Of a stretch of DNA of 8,298 nt, positions 5,828-8,298 are shown in pieces (the first letter of the stretch is position 1; the number at the start of each line of letters is the position of its first letter). The stretch is from an uncultured Eggerthellaceae bacterium (GTDB lineage: Bacteria > Actinomycetota > Coriobacteriia > Coriobacteriales > Eggerthellaceae), in the NCBI GenBank assembly GCA_910589135.1, contig CAJUSL010000048.1, forward strand, positions 1-8,298, read 5' to 3'. A program made the translations under genes and the position numbers. The notes below the pieces were generated by a model. The model searched no databases. It worked only from the letters and a program-made list of their open reading frames with translations, and had not been told where the DNA came from.

Positions 5828-6341
5828 GGCTCTCCACGAAAGCGTCCGCGAGGCCGGGGTCGATCATCATGGTCTCTCCCAGGTTGCGGTCGATGTAGTC
5901 CTGCGCGTACGTGCCGGCCGGCGTGAAGCCTTGAAGCGGCACGCACTCGATGGTGACAGCGCGGTCGAAGCCTTGCTGCAGGGCCGCGATCTCCTTCTCG
6001 ACGACGGCCACGTCGGCCGGGTCGACGAAGTACACCTTCGCCTGGGGCATCCCCTCGGTGTAGTCGATCTGCTTCGCGGTGCTGAAGGGGTCGACCGTGA
6101 GGAAGAACGCCTCGAGCAGCGTCGGCAGCGGGATGACGTCGGCGTCGTAGTCCACCTTGATGCACTCGGAAGTGCCCAGGTACTCGGAGTCGGGGTAGGC
6201 CAGGAAGAAGGTCTCGACCACCGTGCCGGCGTCGACGTCGGTCAGTCCAAGCTCGGTGTCGATGACGCCAGGCAGCCTGTCAAGGAAGCCTTCGCCGCCC
6301 CAGAACGTGCTCCCGGCCAGATAGATGGTCTTCTTGTTCAT
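5802..6341 (-). CDS. MsrA-fold protein lacking the catalytic cysteine (probable pseudoenzyme)
   Basis: The 179-residue protein aligns along its length with peptide methionine-S-sulfoxide reductase MsrA: IYLAGSTFWGGEGFLDRLPGV (split as IYLAGSTFWGGEGF and LDRLPGV), VIPLPTLLEAFFLTVDP and YAQDYIDRN correspond to family landmarks. The active-site motif GCFWG is here STFWG, with Thr12 (codon ACG) where the nucleophilic cysteine belongs. The usual GHAE is GTSE (57-60 region, followed by Cys60), the DxGxQYR segment is DYTEGMPQ (93-100), and the C-terminal recycling cysteine near YCHI is replaced by ETMMI. Thus the fold is kept while all the expected catalytic positions are changed. It probably does not reduce methionine sulfoxide; it might bind it or a partner. 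The reading frame is clean and starts at 6341 behind AAGGAG with 5-base spacing. The next gene overlaps its end. Fold assignment is firm; role is unknown. Confidence 0.85.
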   Translation of the reverse strand: MNKKTIYLAGSTFWGGEGFLDRLPGVIDTELGLTDVDAGTVVETFFLAYPDSEYLGTSECIKVDYDADVIPLPTLLEAFFLTVDPFSTAKQIDYTEGMPQAKVYFVDPADVAVVEKEIAALQQGFDRAVTIECVPLQGFTPAGTYAQDYIDRNLGETMMIDPGLADAFVESHAGEFGNA

Positions 6342-6346
6342 GATGT

Positions 6347-6352
6347 CTCCTT
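6347..6352 (-). promoter_or_regulatory. Ribosome-binding site of the MsrA-like gene
   Basis: AAGGAG lies 5 bases before the ATG at 6341. It is a strong site, which argues that the gene is still expressed even though its catalytic residues are gone. Confidence 0.8.
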
Positions 6353-6462
6353 AGTCCTTGCGTGAAGCTAGGAACATCGTAGGCCGAAACGCCGCACGCA
6401 ACCCCAGCGCAGCGAATCAGTTAGAAGACCGTCAATTCCCGGTCAGCTTGTTGATGCAAGGT

Positions 6463-6578
6463 GCCGCAGCCTGAAGGGGTTCCGCTCGACGCGTCGTCGC
6501 CTCGAACTAACTCGGCTACGCCGAGTGGATTTCTCGGCTCCTTTGGCTTACCTCGCATCCACCCCTCCAGGCTGCGGC
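6463..6578 (-). repeat. Structured repeat element, copy B (candidate structured RNA upstream of MsrA-like gene)
   Basis: This 116-base element is the second copy of the element at 812-939. Its outer arms 6463-6480 and 6561-6578 are complementary over 18 bases with a single exception. That exception is an A/C mismatch on plus-strand RNA but a U-G wobble on minus-strand RNA, which favours the minus strand as the functional one. The inner hairpin is 7 bp with a 3-base loop (6510-6516 with 6520-6526). The segments 6491-6512 and 6524-6548 are identical to copy A, while both stems have different sequences from copy A. It lies 121 bases before the MsrA-like start; copy A ends 125 bases before the clpC start. 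Function unknown. Confidence 0.75.
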
Positions 6579-6651
6579 CACGCAACAGAGCGACCTGGCC
6601 CATCGTCACGAAAGCCGGGGGGCGGGTTGCCCAGAGAATCCGCCTGAAACA

Positions 6652-6671
6652 CAAAAGAGGCCCGAAGGGCC
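6652..6671 (-). terminator. Probable intrinsic terminator of the pntAB operon
   Basis: On the minus strand GGCCC-TTC-GGGCC (6659-6671) forms a 5-bp all-GC hairpin, followed after two bases by TTTT and then GTGTTT. It lies about 87 bases after the pntB stop codon. The stem is short, so termination may be incomplete. Confidence 0.6.
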
Positions 6672-6758
6672 GCATATTAGGGTGAGGAAGTGGAGCGCAC
6701 GAGCGAAGCGAGCAGCGGAGCGCGGATTCGGTTGGGCGACCCGCGCCCCGACCCTCCC

Positions 6759-8140
6759 TTACAGCGCGCTCAAGATGGCGTCGGTGGACGCCTTCGCGTC
6801 GCCCAGCAGCATGTCGGTGTTCTCGTTGAAGAACAGCGGGTTCTGCACACCTGCGTAGCCCGCGTTGCCCATGCCGCGCTTGAACACGATGACCTTGCCC
6901 GCCTCCCACACGTGCATGACCGGCATGCCCGCGATGGGCGAATCCGGTTCCGTCTCGGCGGCGGGGTTCACCGTGTCGTTCGCGCCGATGACCAGCACCA
7001 CGTCCACGTCGCCGAAGTCGTCGTTGACCTCGTCCATCTCGAAGACGTTGTCGTAGGGCACCTTCGCCTCGGCCAGCAGCACGTTCATGTGGCCCGGCAT
7101 GCGGCCCGCCACCGGGTGGATGCCGAACTTCACGTCCACGCCGGCGTCGATCAGGCGCCGCGTCAGGTCGGCGACCGGAAACTGCGCCTGCGCGACCGCC
7201 ATGCCGTAGCCCGGCGCGATGACGACGCGCTTGGCGTCCTTCAGCATGGCCGCGACCTCCTCGGCGGTGGCCTCGGTGTAGTCGCCGTAGTCCTTCGCCT
7301 CGCCCGCGCCGGAAGGAGCGGCGCCGTCGCCGCCGAAGCCGCCCAGGATGACGGAGACGAACGAGCGGTTCATGCCCTGGCACATGATGTAGGACAGGTA
7401 CGCGCCCGAGGAACCCACCAGCGCGCCGGTGATGATCAAGAGGTCGTTGCCCAGCGTGAAGCCTGCCATGGCGGCCGCCCAGCCGGAATACGAGTTCAGC
7501 ATGGACACGACGACCGGCATGTCGCCGCCGCCGATGGCAAGCACCAGGTACGCGCCGAGCGCCAGCGAGAGCGCCGTGATGACCAGAAGCAGCGGCAGGC
7601 CCCCCTGCAGGCCTATGGTGGTGGTGAAGAACCCGATGAGCACGAGCGCCACGACGATGGCGCCGACGATGATGCCGTTGTGGCCCGGCAGCGTGCGCGG
7701 CTTGCCCGATATTTTCGCGGAGAGCTTCAGGTAGGCCACGACCGAGCCGGTGAGCGTGACCGCGCCGATGAACACGGCCAGCCCCACCTCGCCCATATGC
7801 CAGACGTTTTCGACGCCGGGCTCGCCGGGGTCGGTGATGAACGAGCAGAAGCCCACCAGCACGGCGGCCGCGCCCACGAACGAGTGCAGCATGGCGACCA
7901 GCTCGGGCATCTCGGTCATCTTCACGTGCTTGGCCTTGAAGATGCCGATGGCGCCGCCGATGGCCAGCGCCACCACGATGAGCAGGAACGTCACCCAGGC
8001 ACCAGGAGCCCCGCCAAGGCCAAGACGAACAGCAGCGCCGCCGCAATGTAGGCCAAGGATTGGAAGCGCTGCGCCCCCGTCAGCACTGCGAGATATTCGC
8101 CCATCTGCACAAGCGCGGGGTTGTGGGTAACGATCTCCAT
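6759..8140 (-). pseudogene. pntB: NAD(P) transhydrogenase subunit beta, disrupted by internal deletion and frameshift
   Basis: PntB is the membrane and NADP(H)-binding subunit of the proton-pumping transhydrogenase, which uses the proton gradient to make NADPH from NADH. The start at 8140 overlaps the pntA stop (TAATG). The first frame codes 49 residues with the typical first helix YIAAALLFVLALAGL, then ends at TGA 7991-7993. The rest is in another frame (to 6759) and is complete PntB: KMTEMPELVAMLHSFVGAAAVLVG (split KMTEMPELVAML and HSFVGAAAVLVG), SMLNSYSGWAAAMAGF, and the NADP domain with PGYGMAVAQAQ, GIHPVAGRMPGHMN, GANDTVNPAAE and NAGYAGVQNPLFF. Compared with E. coli PntB, the stretch from SKHET through the second helix is missing, roughly 30 residues, with loss of frame. 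A GTG at 7994 overlaps the TGA as GTGA, so coupled re-initiation could give a split protein. It could also be an assembly fault. Confidence 0.85.
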
Positions 8141-8298
8141 TAGTCCTCAGAGCTCCTCTGGAACATGCCGAGCATCCGGTGCGTCACCAGGAAGCCGCCA
8201 AAGATGTTGATCGAGGCTATCGCCATGGCAACGAACGAAAGGGCGACGACCACCGGATTCCCAGACCCCACCAGCAGCATGGCGCCCACGATGATGAT
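8140..8298 (-). CDS. pntA: NAD(P) transhydrogenase subunit alpha, C-terminal membrane part (partial)
   Basis: Only the last 52 residues lie in the window. They carry two membrane helices and the typical PntA end: IIIVGAMLLVGSGNP, then AMAIASINIFGGFLVTHRMLGMF and a short polar tail (the second segment is split as AMAIASINIFGG and FLVTHRMLGMF). This matches the C-terminal membrane domain of PntA, found either as a separate small subunit (PntA2/PntAB) or fused to the NAD-binding part; the window does not show which. Its TAA stop shares a base with the ATG of pntB, so the two are translationally coupled. The AGGAG and GAGG motifs near its end serve as the pntB ribosome-binding site. Confidence 0.92.
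   Translation of the reverse strand: MIIVGAMLLVGSGNPVVVALSFVAMAIASINIFGGFLVTHRMLGMFQRSSED

Larger units (their letters stand above)
6342..6758. other. 417-base intergenic region between pntB and the MsrA-like gene
   Basis: No coding gene is supported here. In transcription order it holds a GC-rich stretch with short inverted motifs (6672-6758, including gagcgaagcgag at about 6699-6710), a probable terminator (6652-6671), an unassigned stretch (6579-6651), the structured repeat copy B (6463-6578), and about 120 bases leading to the MsrA-like gene. That last part should contain its promoter, but only weak matches are seen: a TACGAT at about 6375-6380 without a good -35, and an isolated TTGACG near 6427-6432. 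A 60-codon open stretch reading through copy B lacks a ribosome-binding site and is not called. Confidence 0.7.

Noticed and set aside
6375..6432. Promoter of the MsrA-like gene (TACGAT, TTGACG)
   Set aside because: No pair of -35 and -10 elements has acceptable spacing, so a specific promoter cannot be supported.
6421..6605. Possible small protein read through repeat copy B (starting MGQVALLRGRSLEG)
   Set aside because: There is no ribosome-binding site, and the frame relative to the conserved core is not kept in copy A, so the conservation is at nucleic-acid rather than protein level.
7991..7993. TGA in pntB as a recoded (selenocysteine or read-through) codon
   Set aside because: The downstream PntB sequence is in a different frame, so reading through this TGA would not restore the protein; a deletion with frameshift explains it better.
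6690..8051. Plus-strand open frame of 453 codons opposite pntB
   Set aside because: The minus strand codes clear PntB motifs; the plus frame is His/Arg/Val-rich shadow sequence.

Overview
This window is GC-rich, and every gene I can support lies on the minus strand. The likely source is a high-GC Gram-positive bacterium, probably a Coriobacteriia/Eggerthellaceae-like anaerobe. That placement is inferred from a ClpC-type chaperone under a CIRCE operator, an Mrp/NBP35 protein with an N-terminal cysteine cluster, a fused ThrE exporter and a PntAB transhydrogenase; no search was run.

In transcription order (high to low coordinates), the window opens with the C-terminal end of pntA. It overlaps the start of pntB, which appears broken by a small internal deletion and frameshift. 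A 417-base intergenic region follows, with a probable terminator and one copy (B) of a structured repeat. Next are an MsrA-fold protein that lacks the usual catalytic cysteine and an overlapping gene for a membrane-anchored extracytoplasmic protein. After these come a three-helix membrane protein with a Tyr/Asp-rich outer loop and a Pro/Gln/Ala repeat tail, and, 3 bases later, a ThrE-type threonine/serine exporter. A small protein of unknown function ends at a strong terminator, and the terminator's U-tract touches the ribosome-binding site of an mrp-like gene. That Mrp protein has lost its whole P-loop. Four bases after mrp comes copy A of the structured repeat, then a CIRCE-controlled promoter and the 5' part of clpC.

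Three points stand out. (1) Two copies of a roughly 120-base element share nearly identical core segments, while their outer stems and inner hairpins differ in sequence but are self-complementary within each copy. This covariation pattern suggests an uncharacterised structured RNA. (2) An MsrA-like pseudoenzyme lacks all the expected catalytic and recycling residues, yet has a clean reading frame and a strong ribosome-binding site. (3) Two separate genes, mrp and pntB, each miss a short internal segment at a functionally critical place. This is either real gene decay or a shared assembly artefact.
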